Shown piece after piece: positions 55,014 to 63,657 of a stretch of 64,000 bases of DNA. The DNA lies in contig CAVVKQ010000015.1 of the NCBI GenBank assembly GCA_963748985.1, positions 1 through 64,000 on the forward strand. Reading direction: 5' to 3'. The position numbers and the translations under genes were made by a program. Source of the stretch: RPQJ01 sp963748985 (GTDB lineage Bacteria; Pseudomonadota; Gammaproteobacteria; Steroidobacterales; Steroidobacteraceae). The stretch's first letter is position 1; every line of letters begins with the position of its first letter. Below the pieces are notes generated by a model. The model made no database searches. It was given only the letters and a program-made list of their open reading frames with translations, and was not told the DNA's origin.

Positions 55014-57605
55014 TCAGGCGATTCGCTGCCCGACGGCCGTTTCGCCTTCCTGATGGATCGGAACGGCCGCCACCTGGCCGTCGCGCAGCAGCTTGACGCA
55101 GGCCTTGACCACCCTCGCATCGTACCGGCGACCGGCCTGCGACTGAAGCTCGTCGAGGCACGCCGCCAGGGTCAGTGCCGGTCGGTGCGGACGGGGCGAC
55201 AGCATCGCTTCGACGGCATCGGCGACGGCAACGATCCGGGCCTCGAGCAGGATCTCCTCGCCTTTCAGTCCGCGCGGGTAGCCCGAGCCGTCGAGACGCT
55301 CGTGATGCTGGCGCACGGCTTCCGCGACAGGCCAGGGGAATTCGACAGTACGCAAGACTTCGAAGCCGCGCTCGGCGTGCGTCTTCACGAGTTCGAACTC
55401 CGAGACAGACAGGATGCCCGGCCGCCACAGCAGTTCGCGCGGAATCTGCAGCATGCCGACGTCGATCAACTGACCCGCCACGCGCAAACCGCGCACGGTA
55501 TGACCCGGCAGCCCGAGTGCAGTGCCGATGCCGGCCGCATAGTCGCCGACACGGCGCGCGCGCCCGGTCTTGCAGGCATCCTGTGTTTCGGCGAGTTGCG
55601 CGAGCGCTTCGATCGCGCCGAACATCACACGCTCCATGTGATCCATGGCAGTGACGATCTCCGCATCCGAGCGGCGGCGGCGCAGCAGCTTGGTCGCTGC
55701 GTCTGCAATGTGTTCGACGTGTCGACGGTCGTCGTCGTCATACGGCTGGGCCGCATCCGCGACGAGCAGCACACCAGCGAGACGGCCGCCGTCGAGCATC
55801 GGCATCACGAGCTGGCGCTGGAATTGCGCCGGCAATCCAGCGGCTCGCAGCGCGGCCGTGCCTTCCGTCGCGTCACGAATCACCGGGCGCTGCGAGGTCG
55901 CGCATTCGCCCAAGGCCGTTGCCGGAGGCGGCGGACCGCGCCAGGGCGTAAGCGCCGTCAGCGGCTCGGTGGCTTCGGATACGCGGCGCGCGGCCAGTTC
56001 GAGCGTCGTCGCATCGCCCACCGGCAGGAAGAAATAACCCTGCGCGCTGCGCGTCAGGTCCCGCGCCAGCAGCAGCGTGCGGTCAAGAATTTCGGCTTCC
56101 GTCAGCTCGTGCGTGCGCTGCGCGAGTTCGAGCAGGCGGCTCACGCGTACGTGATCGCGCTCAATGCGCTCGGCGGCTCGCTTCGGGCCCGCAACGTCCC
56201 GCGCGGTCAGTACGCGGAAGCCCGACTGCTCGTCGATCGCAGCAAGCGAAAATTCGACCTCGATCGCCTGTCCGTCCGGACGTCGCCAGCGCACGTCCCG
56301 GCGCAGCGCCCCGGTGACGGTGCGCTCCTCATCGCGCGGTTTCGAATGGGCCGCAGCTTCAACTTCGAGCGCCTGCAGCGTGAGCGTGCCGAGACGTTCA
56401 CGGTCGGTGTGGAGCAATGCGAGCAGCGCGCGGTTGCCGTAGCGCAGGCGTCCCTCGCCGTCGACGACGCCGCAGGGCTCGGGCGCGACTTCCAGTGCAT
56501 CGGCGAGCGCAGCCAGTTCCTGTTCCCGCGCGAGCGTTGCCAGTTCGGAACTGACGTCCCGCGCGGTGAGCAACCAGCTCGCCCGGCCGGCAAAGCTCGT
56601 GGCGACACGCCGCAGTTCGAGTCGTGTCTCGCTGCCATCCGGACGTTGCCAGTGCAGTATCGTCTCATGCGTCAAATCGTCACTGAACCCGGCGCCAGGC
56701 AGCAATTCGTTCAGCGACTTGCCGCGCAGGGCCGCGGCTTCCTGCCCGACCAGCGCCGCCGCCGAATCGGTGGCCACGTGCACGAGCTTCGATTCGATGT
56801 CGACGATCCACGTTGGCGTCGGTTGCGCCGCGAATGCACGATCGGCGTCGTTGACGGCCGACTGCAGGCGCGAACGCGCCGTCTGCAGTTCGTTGACCCG
56901 CGCCTCCAGCACGGTCACCTTGCCAATCTCGGCGCGTGATTCTTCTGCGGCGCCGCGCGCCTGCGACTCGGCCTCGACGGCCTGGCGTTGCGCAGTCTCC
57001 AGCTCGCGGATCCGCAACTGCAGCTCGCGGATGCGTACCGATTCCGCCGCGGCGAATTCGGCACGGGCACGTGCCTCGTATTCGGCGCGTTCGCGCGCGA
57101 CGCGCTCAGCCACGCTCAGCTGCTTGTTCGTCGCTTCGACGTCACGGAGCTGCTTTTCAAGGTCGCTGAGCCGCCTGCGATCCTGCTCGCGACGGTCGAG
57201 CAGTTCGGGTACCAGCGCAGGCATGCGCATCGTGCCGGAGCCGGACGGCGCTGAGTCGAAGGTCGCGGCGAGTTCCTCCAGCGTCGAACCCCGCGGAAAG
57301 AATCGTTGCGCCCCGACTTCGGCGGCGAAGGCTTCGTACTTCGGGCCTTCGACACGGAATGAATGCAGCAGCACCGGCAGGTGCACGAACGACGGGTCCT
57401 CGCGGAGCCGGCGGCACAGTGCAAAGCCGTCGAGTCGTGGCAGCATCACGTCGCTCACGATCGCGTCGGGATTCTGGGTACGGACGACCTCGAGCGCCTC
57501 GATGCCGGTCTTCGCCTTCAGCACGCGGTGGCCGTGCGATTGCATCACGCTCTCGACGGCGGCGAGATCCTGGTCGCGTTCGTAGGCAAGCAGCACGGTC
57601 TTCAT
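55014..57605 (-). CDS. Multi-sensor regulator: receiver, coiled coil, PAS, GAF and degenerate HD-GYP domain
   Basis: 863 aa. A receiver (about 1-120) has its phospho-Asp in IVSDVMLPRLDGFAL, but the usual Lys appears replaced (FFPRG). A long coiled coil spans about 130-245. Two PAS-like domains follow (about 250-360 and 375-480, each ending LLTARDV or VLTARDV), then a GAF domain (about 490-640). The end (about 665-850) is HD-GYP-like: it keeps HHERLDGSGYPRGL and ARIVAVADAVEAML. However, the HD pair reads LIDVGM and the first His position reads GRARRV. Loss of these metal ligands argues against cyclic-di-GMP hydrolysis and for a binding role. Confidence 0.88.
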   Translation of the reverse strand: MKTVLLAYERDQDLAAVESVMQSHGHRVLKAKTGIEALEVVRTQNPDAIVSDVMLPRLDGFALCRRLREDPSFVHLPVLLHSFRVEGPKYEAFAAEVGAQRFFPRGSTLEELAATFDSAPSGSGTMRMPALVPELLDRREQDRRRLSDLEKQLRDVEATNKQLSVAERVARERAEYEARARAEFAAAESVRIRELQLRIRELETAQRQAVEAESQARGAAEESRAEIGKVTVLEARVNELQTARSRLQSAVNDADRAFAAQPTPTWIVDIESKLVHVATDSAAALVGQEAAALRGKSLNELLPGAGFSDDLTHETILHWQRPDGSETRLELRRVATSFAGRASWLLTARDVSSELATLAREQELAALADALEVAPEPCGVVDGEGRLRYGNRALLALLHTDRERLGTLTLQALEVEAAAHSKPRDEERTVTGALRRDVRWRRPDGQAIEVEFSLAAIDEQSGFRVLTARDVAGPKRAAERIERDHVRVSRLLELAQRTHELTEAEILDRTLLLARDLTRSAQGYFFLPVGDATTLELAARRVSEATEPLTALTPWRGPPPPATALGECATSQRPVIRDATEGTAALRAAGLPAQFQRQLVMPMLDGGRLAGVLLVADAAQPYDDDDRRHVEHIADAATKLLRRRRSDAEIVTAMDHMERVMFGAIEALAQLAETQDACKTGRARRVGDYAAGIGTALGLPGHTVRGLRVAGQLIDVGMLQIPRELLWRPGILSVSEFELVKTHAERGFEVLRTVEFPWPVAEAVRQHHERLDGSGYPRGLKGEEILLEARIVAVADAVEAMLSPRPHRPALTLAACLDELQSQAGRRYDARVVKACVKLLRDGQVAAVPIHQEGETAVGQRIA

Positions 57606-57812
57606 TGACGGGCTTCAACTCCATCACGCGGTGGCAGCGCACCCGGGCAACGGCCCGGCGCCGGTCGCAACTTCGCTGCCGGCAGTATGCTCCCCCGGCC
57701 GTTCGGGGCACTAACACGCGGCTTCAAGCCGTTGACATGCGTCACAAAACGCCGCCCGGGACGGCTCCGGCGGTACACTCGTCCAACCATGATGGGATTC
57801 CAGGAGAACCCG

Positions 57813-58403
57813 ATGATCCGGCGCATGGCGTTCGTAGGGGCAGGCGCCCTGGTCCTGCTGGCAGGCTGTGCCACGCATTGGGACGTCGACAGCTTCGAGG
57901 CCCCCGATGGCAACGTGTCTGCCCGGCACACGTACTTCTGGCAGGGCGGTGAATTCGGCACGCCTGGCACCCTTGATCCAGCGATGGTCGCGGCGGCCTC
58001 CACGCAGCTGCGGGGTACGGTGACGGCAGAACTGGACCGCAAGGGTTTCAAGGAAGTCGACACGGCGGCAGCCGCCGACATGGTCGTGAGCTTCCAGGTC
58101 GCCGGCACGCAAAGGTTTGTGCCGTCGGACGAGAGACGCATCGGTGCGCCGTCGGCCACCACGGTGCTCAGCCCGGGCGCGATTCAACCGCCCCCGGCAT
58201 CGACGGTGCCGCGCGAACGGCGAGTTCGCGAGGGATCGGTCCTGGTGTTCATCGAAGACCGCGCGTCGGGCCGCCTGATCTGGCGAGGCATGGTCACCGC
58301 TGAGACACGCAGCAGCTCGACCGAACAGGGCGTGCACGTGCTCACGCAGATGGCGCGCGAGATCGCGAAGGAAATACCGGCCCGCGTCGGCACGAAGCAA
58401 TAA
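57813..58403 (+). CDS. DUF4136 family lipoprotein
   Basis: 196 aa from the ATG at 57813, chosen because AGGAGA lies at ideal spacing; upstream ATGs at 57789 and 57792 lack such a site. The signal ends in lipobox LVLLAGC (Cys about 16). The mature part has the DUF4136 pattern: a YFWQGGEFGTPGTLDPAMVA start, a KGFKEVDTAAAADMVVSFQV strand and a C-terminal region with LIWRGMVTAET. The role of the family is unknown; members are periplasm-facing lipoproteins. The 206 bp upstream hold no gene. Confidence 0.88.
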   Translation: MIRRMAFVGAGALVLLAGCATHWDVDSFEAPDGNVSARHTYFWQGGEFGTPGTLDPAMVAAASTQLRGTVTAELDRKGFKEVDTAAAADMVVSFQVAGTQRFVPSDERRIGAPSATTVLSPGAIQPPPASTVPRERRVREGSVLVFIEDRASGRLIWRGMVTAETRSSSTEQGVHVLTQMAREIAKEIPARVGTKQ

Positions 58404-58409
58404 GCCGGC

Positions 58410-58856
58410 TCAGCGCCGCATCACGAGCAACGCGCCAGCCAGCAGTAGCGCGGCGCCGAGCAGCCGTGTCGGCGTCACCGCAATCTGCGGGTAACCCAGG
58501 ATGCCGAACTGGTCGACGAGCAGCGCGACGATCAACTGCCCTGCAATCACCAGCGCCACCATGGTCATGCCGCCGAGGCGTGGACCAAGGATCGTGACCG
58601 AAGCGACGTAGACGGCACCAAGCAGGCCGCCCATCCACGCCCACGCCGGGACTTGTCCAAAGCTGCCGGTCGAGGCACGGGAACCCGCGACGACGGCGAA
58701 GCCGACGAGCGCGAGCAGCCCAATCGCGAAGTTGGCGACCGCTGCCCAGAGTGGCGAACCGATTACGCGGGCCAGCGTCGCGTTCATGCCGACCTGCACC
58801 GTCAGGGCCCCGCCGACGAGCATCGCCAGCAGGTGCGGCCAGTAGTTCGCCATCAT
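58410..58856 (-). CDS. DMT-superfamily small membrane protein (YdcZ/DUF606 type)
   Basis: 148 aa with five hydrophobic helices. The start (LLAMLVGGALTVQVGMNATL), the middle AWMGGLLGAVYVASVTILGP and LVIAGQLIVALLVDQFGILG are the DUF606 signature. It corresponds to half of a ten-helix drug/metabolite transporter and probably dimerises. It converges with the DUF4136 gene; stops are seven bases apart. The substrate is unknown. Confidence 0.9.
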   Translation of the reverse strand: MMANYWPHLLAMLVGGALTVQVGMNATLARVIGSPLWAAVANFAIGLLALVGFAVVAGSRASTGSFGQVPAWAWMGGLLGAVYVASVTILGPRLGGMTMVALVIAGQLIVALLVDQFGILGYPQIAVTPTRLLGAALLLAGALLVMRR

Positions 58857-58938
58857 CGTTCAAGACTCCTCAAGCCTGGCCGGCACCGGAATGACAGCGG
58901 CCCGATCGCGCTCGACGCTCGCCGGGGTGGCGCCGGAT

Positions 58939-60093
58939 TCAGGCCGCCCCTTGCAGCGTGGCATCGCGTCGCGGCCAGCCCTGCCACACGAGCGCGCCGA
59001 TGCCGAGCAGCAGCGCTGCGAATTTCACCCAGCCACCGATGACGGGCACCAGGCCGACGAGCCACAACCCCAGCACGGCGAGCAGCAGCGCGAACAGCTT
59101 CCAGCCCGTAGTCGAGACAGTGCCGCCGCGCATCATGCCGTGCAGCTTCTGGCCGACGAACATCGCGGCCGTGACCCAGCCGAGGAACAGCAGCAACAGG
59201 TAAAGCATGAGCACGATCAACGCGAGCGGGATGCCGATGATCGTGACCAGCAGCAGGACGACCAGCACCGGCAGGCACACGAGGATCACGAACCCGAGCC
59301 CGAGACTGCGCAGGGGTTCCTGGCCGATCCACTGCGCGGCGCGAGTGGAGTACGCCGGGAAGGCGAGCATGAACAGCGTGCCGGCGACGAACACGCCGAG
59401 CATCCACAGGAACGAGCCTACCCCGTGCGCAACGGTGTGAACGTCCCGCGCGGTTTCGTGATCGTCGACGTAGTCGCCGACGTCCGTCTGGTGGAACTCG
59501 ATGCCACCCGCGACCTGCGCGCTTTCGGGCAGTTCGGGTTCACGCGCGCTGTGGACGACGAGCTTGCCGTCGATGCGCGTGTTCGGGCCGATGTCGACAT
59601 CCTCAGCGCGGACTTCGACATCGCCCCGCACGACGCCGTCGAGGCGCACGCTGGCGCCCGATGCCTTCAGGTATTCCTGCGCGTTGCCCTCGAACCGGAT
59701 GCGGCCGCCGGTCAATGACAACCCGCCCGTGATCGTCGTGGCGGGGCCGAGCGTGACGTCGCCGCCGGCCACGCGTGCATTCCCGGCGACGATTGCATCC
59801 ACCTGCACCTCGCCACCCGCGACGTAGAGATCGTCGCCGACGCTGCCGCCGATCGACACTTCGCCACCCGCGGCGATGAGGTCGCCTCGCACCTCGCCAG
59901 CCGTGGCGACGTGCCCTCCCGCCAGCATCGCGTCGCCAGCGACCGGATCGGTGAGATTGAGCGAGCCGCCCGCGCCGAAGTAATCCGAGCCGAATTGCCT
60001 CGAAACGGAGTCGTCGCCCTGGCGCTCGAAGCTGCAGCCTGCGATTAACAGGCCCAGGGCGAACACGCCCAGGGTCCGTGCGACCGGTGTCAT
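58939..60093 (-). CDS. Bactofilin-like (polymer-forming) lipoprotein with membrane helices
   Basis: 384 aa from the ATG at 60093, preceded by GAGGAGAACC. The signal ends in lipobox LLIAGC. Residues about 45-185 are short beta-helix repeats rich in Gly and Val (VRGDLIAAGGEVSIGGSVGD, LYVAGGEVQVDAIVAGNARV) like the bactofilin/polymer-forming fold. The C-terminal part (about 225-365) has four hydrophobic helices. Placement of a lipobox ahead of a beta-helix and a membrane domain implies the repeats lie in the periplasm. Function is unknown; an envelope scaffold is plausible. Confidence 0.82.
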   Translation of the reverse strand: MTPVARTLGVFALGLLIAGCSFERQGDDSVSRQFGSDYFGAGGSLNLTDPVAGDAMLAGGHVATAGEVRGDLIAAGGEVSIGGSVGDDLYVAGGEVQVDAIVAGNARVAGGDVTLGPATTITGGLSLTGGRIRFEGNAQEYLKASGASVRLDGVVRGDVEVRAEDVDIGPNTRIDGKLVVHSAREPELPESAQVAGGIEFHQTDVGDYVDDHETARDVHTVAHGVGSFLWMLGVFVAGTLFMLAFPAYSTRAAQWIGQEPLRSLGLGFVILVCLPVLVVLLLVTIIGIPLALIVLMLYLLLLFLGWVTAAMFVGQKLHGMMRGGTVSTTGWKLFALLLAVLGLWLVGLVPVIGGWVKFAALLLGIGALVWQGWPRRDATLQGAA

Positions 60094-60166
60094 ATCGGTT
60101 CTCCTCGACTCCCGTCGCCCTGCCGGACAGGAACGTGCGGGATTTTGCAGGCCATCGCAGAGCAGT

Positions 60167-61219
60167 CTAGGGCAAGCCAGCAGACACGGATATGTCCGGC
60201 GACTCCGCTGGTCCCGCCGTACCCACGCTTCGACGCAGGCGCGGACGCCAGTCGCCGCCTTTGGCCACCCACAGGCTGTACCCCAGGAACTTGCGCCCGA
60301 ACACACTGGCCACCGCGCTCTTGGTCTCATTGACCGTGAGCCGCAGCCGCGCGTACAGCCGCCGTAGCAACGCCATCACCCGCGCACCCGCCTTGAGACT
60401 GCGCACGTACACGTTGCAGTCATCGGCATAGCGCGCGAAGCAGTGACCCCGCCGCTCTAATTCCCGGTCCACCTCGTCGAGCAACACGTTTGCGAGCAGC
60501 GGCGACAGCGGTCCGCCTTGCGGCGTGCCTTGATACCGCTCCAGCACCACTCCATCGCTTATGATCCCGGCGTCCAGGTACGCACGGATCAGCCGCAGCG
60601 TTGCGGCATCCCCGATTCGTTTGCCCAGCCGGTCCATCAAGATGTCGTGGTTGACCCGGTCGAAGAACTTCTCCAGATCCACGTCCACTACGACCCGGCG
60701 CCCGGACTGCACGTACGATTGCGCGGCCAATACCGCGTCGTGCGCACGTCGTCGCGGCCGGAAGCCGTAGCTGTGCTCGCTGAAGGTGGGATCGAGCAAC
60801 GGTTGCAGCACCTGCAGCAACGCCTGCTGGATCAACCGGTCCGTCACCGTCGGGATGCCCAGCTCGCGCTGACCACCGTCGGGCTTCGGGATCGTCACCC
60901 GCCGTACCGGACTGGGCCGGTACGTCCCCCGCAGCAACCGCTCGCGGATGTCGGGCCAAGCGATCTTCAGGTGTTGGCCAGTCTGTTCAACGTCCAGACC
61001 GTCCACTCCCGCCGACCCCTTGTTCACCTTCACCCGCTGCCACGCCCGCTGCAGGTTCTCTCTCGTCAGCGCCGCCGCAAGCAACGACCCTGACCCTGTG
61101 CTTTTGGTGTCGTGCCGCGGGTCTCGGGCTTCGTCGCTGGACGCTTCGCGCGCGGCTTCACCGCACACTACCCCGTCCCGCCCGGATCGCTCCGGCATCT
61201 GACGCATGGCCCTCGACAT
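60167..61219 (-). CDS. Group II intron-type reverse transcriptase, C-terminally truncated
   Basis: 350 aa from the ATG at 61219 (MSRAMRQMPERSG); the open frame further upstream crosses a terminator and is rejected. RT motifs: NKGSAGVDGLDVEQ, RRVTIPKPDGGQRELGIPTV, SYGFRPRRRAHDAV, VVDVDLEKFFDRVNHD, YQGTPQGGPLSPLLAN and the catalytic FARYADDCNVYV. The gene breaks off shortly after FGRKFLGYSLWVAKGG, so the maturase X domain and DNA-binding part are missing. No intron domain I-III can fit in the 40 bases between the ATG and the terminator, and no domain V was found. It is a degenerate intron relic. Confidence 0.88.
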   Translation of the reverse strand: MSRAMRQMPERSGRDGVVCGEAAREASSDEARDPRHDTKSTGSGSLLAAALTRENLQRAWQRVKVNKGSAGVDGLDVEQTGQHLKIAWPDIRERLLRGTYRPSPVRRVTIPKPDGGQRELGIPTVTDRLIQQALLQVLQPLLDPTFSEHSYGFRPRRRAHDAVLAAQSYVQSGRRVVVDVDLEKFFDRVNHDILMDRLGKRIGDAATLRLIRAYLDAGIISDGVVLERYQGTPQGGPLSPLLANVLLDEVDRELERRGHCFARYADDCNVYVRSLKAGARVMALLRRLYARLRLTVNETKSAVASVFGRKFLGYSLWVAKGGDWRPRLRRSVGTAGPAESPDISVSAGLP

Positions 61220-61496
61220 CGACACGCCCTCGTGCACTTCCACTCGTTTGGCCCTTCCAAAAAAAAGCCGCGACTCGCTGAGCGAATCGCGGCTTTTCCG
61301 ACGCACGGTCTTCCGTGACGGCCCGCAAACGTCCCCCGGTCGGGCCCTCCCTGTCGTCTGTCGCCCGGTCTCCCCCAGCTTGCGACTGTCAGGCGTTTTA
61401 CGTGGTTTGACTGGAGTCGTCACGTTGCGGCGCAAAAACGACTGCATACGAATCAACGGCCGAATTAGTGTGTCTCTTTCCTGCAACAACGGTCGC
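61220..61496. other. Intergenic stretch between methyltransferase and RT genes
   Basis: 277 bp without a convincing gene. It contains a strong intrinsic terminator near the RT end and otherwise no recognised feature; the expected 5' ribozyme domains of a group II intron were not identifiable. Confidence 0.5.
61259..61297 (-). terminator. Bidirectional intrinsic terminator
   Basis: A 13-bp stem (GCCGCGA arms at 61267-61293, one G-U type mismatch) has a run of eight T on the minus strand at 61266-61259 and four T on the plus strand. It lies about 200 bp after the methyltransferase stop on the minus strand and should end that operon. The RT gene starts 40 bases further on. Confidence 0.9.
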
Positions 61497-62114
61497 TCAA
61501 GATTTCAGCGCGGACCCCTCGGTCATGTAGCCGGCAAACCTGGGCACGCGCCGCAGGTAATAGTGCTCGGCATCACGCAGCAGCAAGCCTGATCCCGCCA
61601 CCAGCTGCACCGTGTCCCGGATGAGATGGCAGCCACCGCCGAGGCGCTGCTGAATCGGGTTGAGGCGATGCTGCCAACCGGCCACCTGCGCATCGGGCGA
61701 CAGGCCATGCTCGAGGAACAGGAACTGTCCGCCGGGTTTGAGCACGCGATGAACTTCGCCGAGTGCATGCACCACGTCGGGAATCGAGCAGAGTGTCAAC
61801 GTGCAGACAACGGTATCGAAGCTGTCGCCCTCGAACGGCAAGTGCTCCGCGTTCAGGTGATGGAAGTCCACGGCAACGCGGGACGCCGCGATGCGCGGCA
61901 GCGAGAAGCGATCGAGGTCCGCATCGGGATCGATGGCTTCGATGCGACTCACGCCAGGCGGATAGTGCGGCAGGTTCCGGCCCGTGCCAAAGCCGATTTC
62001 GAGAATTCGACCAGACGCCCGGGCCAGCGTGCGACGCCGCGGCTTGTCGAAGACCCGACTTCCCATCGTCAGATCGAGCAGGTACGGGAAGACGCAGTGA
62101 TGATAGAGACCCAT
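61497..62114 (-). CDS. Class I SAM-dependent methyltransferase
   Basis: 205 aa from the ATG at 62114. The SAM-binding motif I is ILEIGFGTGRNLPHYP, motif II the acidic EAIDPDADLDRF, and later LPFEGDSFDTVVCTLTLCSI and HRVLKPGGQFLFLEHG complete the UbiE-like fold. Small-molecule rather than nucleic-acid methylation is likely; the substrate is unknown. It starts one base after the stop of the Tll0287-like haem-protein gene and so is cotranscribed with it. Confidence 0.92.
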   Translation of the reverse strand: MGLYHHCVFPYLLDLTMGSRVFDKPRRRTLARASGRILEIGFGTGRNLPHYPPGVSRIEAIDPDADLDRFSLPRIAASRVAVDFHHLNAEHLPFEGDSFDTVVCTLTLCSIPDVVHALGEVHRVLKPGGQFLFLEHGLSPDAQVAGWQHRLNPIQQRLGGGCHLIRDTVQLVAGSGLLLRDAEHYYLRRVPRFAGYMTEGSALKS

Positions 62115-62115
62115 G

Positions 62116-62712
62116 CTAGCGAGTCGCTGGCCATCGCACCGTGACGGCGCCACGCAGCTGGCCGGTTTCAAATCCGGTCGCCGTGTCTTGCGGGTAATCG
62201 TGGGCGATTGCCATTTCGAGTTCAGGCGCGAGCGACGCGCCGTGACATGCAAGGCACACAGGTTGCATGACGATCGCACGCAGGTAGCGGCGCTCGATGC
62301 CCCGGGCTGACCGGGACTCGAGAATCGCTTCAGGAGGTGCCGTCGCTGCCGGCAATCCGCTCGACAACTCGGCCGCGAAGCCTTGCATGACCGCGCGTTC
62401 CAGATCGTCCGGCGCATTCACCGGGTTCCGCAGCCGGAGGGCAGTGCGACTCACTTCGGCACCCGAGGACGCTGACAGTCGGGCAGCGATCTCCGGTGCA
62501 CGAGACTTGCAGACGGCTACGGCGGCAACCGGGCCACCTTGCTGCATCGCCTTGCCGAGTTCAGTCTTCAGCTCGCTCATCAGCTGGTCGGCGAGCGCCC
62601 GACTGCGCTCGTCCCATTTCGTTTCTGGCTCACCGCCATACACCGGGAAGGCTGGCACGGCGTGCAGGCCGAAAAGGATCACTGCAGACCACGCGGTTCG
62701 CATCGAGTTCAT
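62116..62712 (-). CDS. Tll0287-like (DUF3365) periplasmic haem-site protein
   Basis: 198 aa from the ATG at 62712 (MNSMRTAW); a TTG at 62742 and an ATG at 62703 are alternatives. A signal peptide (hydrophobic run ending near AFPVYGG) precedes a domain of the Tll0287/DUF3365 type. This has ERAVMQGFAAELSSG and the C-terminal haem motif VCLACHG with its Cys pair and His. Family members bind one c-type haem and may sense redox state or gas. The partner methyltransferase is encoded directly downstream. Confidence 0.82.
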   Translation of the reverse strand: MNSMRTAWSAVILFGLHAVPAFPVYGGEPETKWDERSRALADQLMSELKTELGKAMQQGGPVAAVAVCKSRAPEIAARLSASSGAEVSRTALRLRNPVNAPDDLERAVMQGFAAELSSGLPAATAPPEAILESRSARGIERRYLRAIVMQPVCLACHGASLAPELEMAIAHDYPQDTATGFETGQLRGAVTVRWPATR

Positions 62713-62742
62713 GCCATCACCAGCCCATTCATCGCCATTCAA

Positions 62743-62920
62743 TTTGTAATCGTGAATGTATTAATTCAATGCTCTTGATCTGAATATCGCAATTTAATCA
62801 ATAATTTTTTACAATTATCAACGCTTGCCCGGCTCGATTCCTGCGTGCCATCGACTCGCCGCTGGGGTAGATTGCGCGCCCTTACCTGCCCCCCGCCTGG
62901 CCGGAGTTTACAGAGCAATC
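62743..62920. promoter_or_regulatory. AT-rich divergent intergenic region upstream of the YebC-family gene
   Basis: 62743-62822 is markedly AT-rich (TTTAATCAATAATTTTTTAC and similar) against the high-GC background, and divides the haem-protein operon from the YebC gene. It probably carries promoters in both directions, but no single -35/-10 pair stands out. Confidence 0.45.
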
Positions 62921-63643
62921 ATGGGACGAATTTTCGAAGTCAGAAAGCACACGATGTTCGCGCGCTGGAACCGCATGGCGAAGCAGTTCAGCCGCATCGG
63001 CAAGGACATCACGATTGCGGTGAAAAAGGGCGGCTCCGACCCCAACGCGAACCCTGCGCTGCGCCGTGCGATCCAGAACTCGCGTGCCGTGAACATGCCG
63101 AAGGACAAGGTCGAGTCGGCGATCAAGCGCGCTTCCGGACGCGACGCCGCGAACTTCGAAGAGGTCATCTACGAGGGCTACGCGCCGCACGGGGTTGCCG
63201 TGCTGGTCGAATGCGCGACCGACAACCCGACCCGCACCGTCGCTGCGATCCGCAACGCGTTCAACAAGAACGGCGGCAACTTTGCCACCTCGGGCAGCGT
63301 CGCCTTCCAGTTCCGTCGCATGGGGGTGTTCCGGCTGAACCCGGAGGGCATCGACCAGGACGACCTCGAGCTCTACCTGATCGATCACGGGCTCGAAGAA
63401 TTCGGCGAGAGCACCGGCGAAAAAGGCGAGCCACAGCTGGTCGCGCGCTGCCTGTTCGAAGATTTCGGCACGCTGCAGAAAGCGCTCGAGGAGCGCGGCA
63501 TCAACCCGATCTCAGCCGAGCACGAGTACATCTGTACCACCCCGACCGAACTCGGTGATGCGGAAGCGACCGAAGTGCTCGAACTGATCGACAAGCTCGA
63601 GCAGGACGAGGACGTGCAGAAGGTCTACCACACGCTGGCCTAG
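62921..63643 (+). CDS. YebC/PmpR family DNA-binding regulator or translation factor
   Basis: 240 aa from the ATG at 62921 (MGRIFEVRKHTMFARW); the longer open frame from 62825 adds unrelated sequence. The family core is complete: NANPALRRAIQNSRAVNMPK, EEVIYEGYAPHGVAVLVECA, NPTRTVAAIRNAFNKNGGN and SGSVAFQF, with the acidic C-terminus (EVLELIDKLEQDEDVQKVYH). Members were described as transcription regulators, and more recently some as factors relieving ribosome stalling at proline runs. ruvC, a common neighbour, is not seen here. Confidence 0.94.
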   Translation: MGRIFEVRKHTMFARWNRMAKQFSRIGKDITIAVKKGGSDPNANPALRRAIQNSRAVNMPKDKVESAIKRASGRDAANFEEVIYEGYAPHGVAVLVECATDNPTRTVAAIRNAFNKNGGNFATSGSVAFQFRRMGVFRLNPEGIDQDDLELYLIDHGLEEFGESTGEKGEPQLVARCLFEDFGTLQKALEERGINPISAEHEYICTTPTELGDAEATEVLELIDKLEQDEDVQKVYHTLA

Positions 63644-63657
63644 CCACCTCGGCCGCG

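Noticed and set aside
55053..56939. 628-aa plus-strand frame opposite the multi-sensor regulator
   Set aside because: No recognisable domain or start signal; fully antisense to conserved PAS, GAF and HD-GYP-like domains.
61300..61320. GTGCGTC on the minus strand as a possible group II intron 5' end
   Set aside because: It lies before the terminator, only about 90 bases from the RT start, and no domain I structure follows; the match is too short to mean anything.
61220..61489. N-terminal extension of the intron RT
   Set aside because: It would translate through a strong terminator hairpin and lacks RT0-like sequence.
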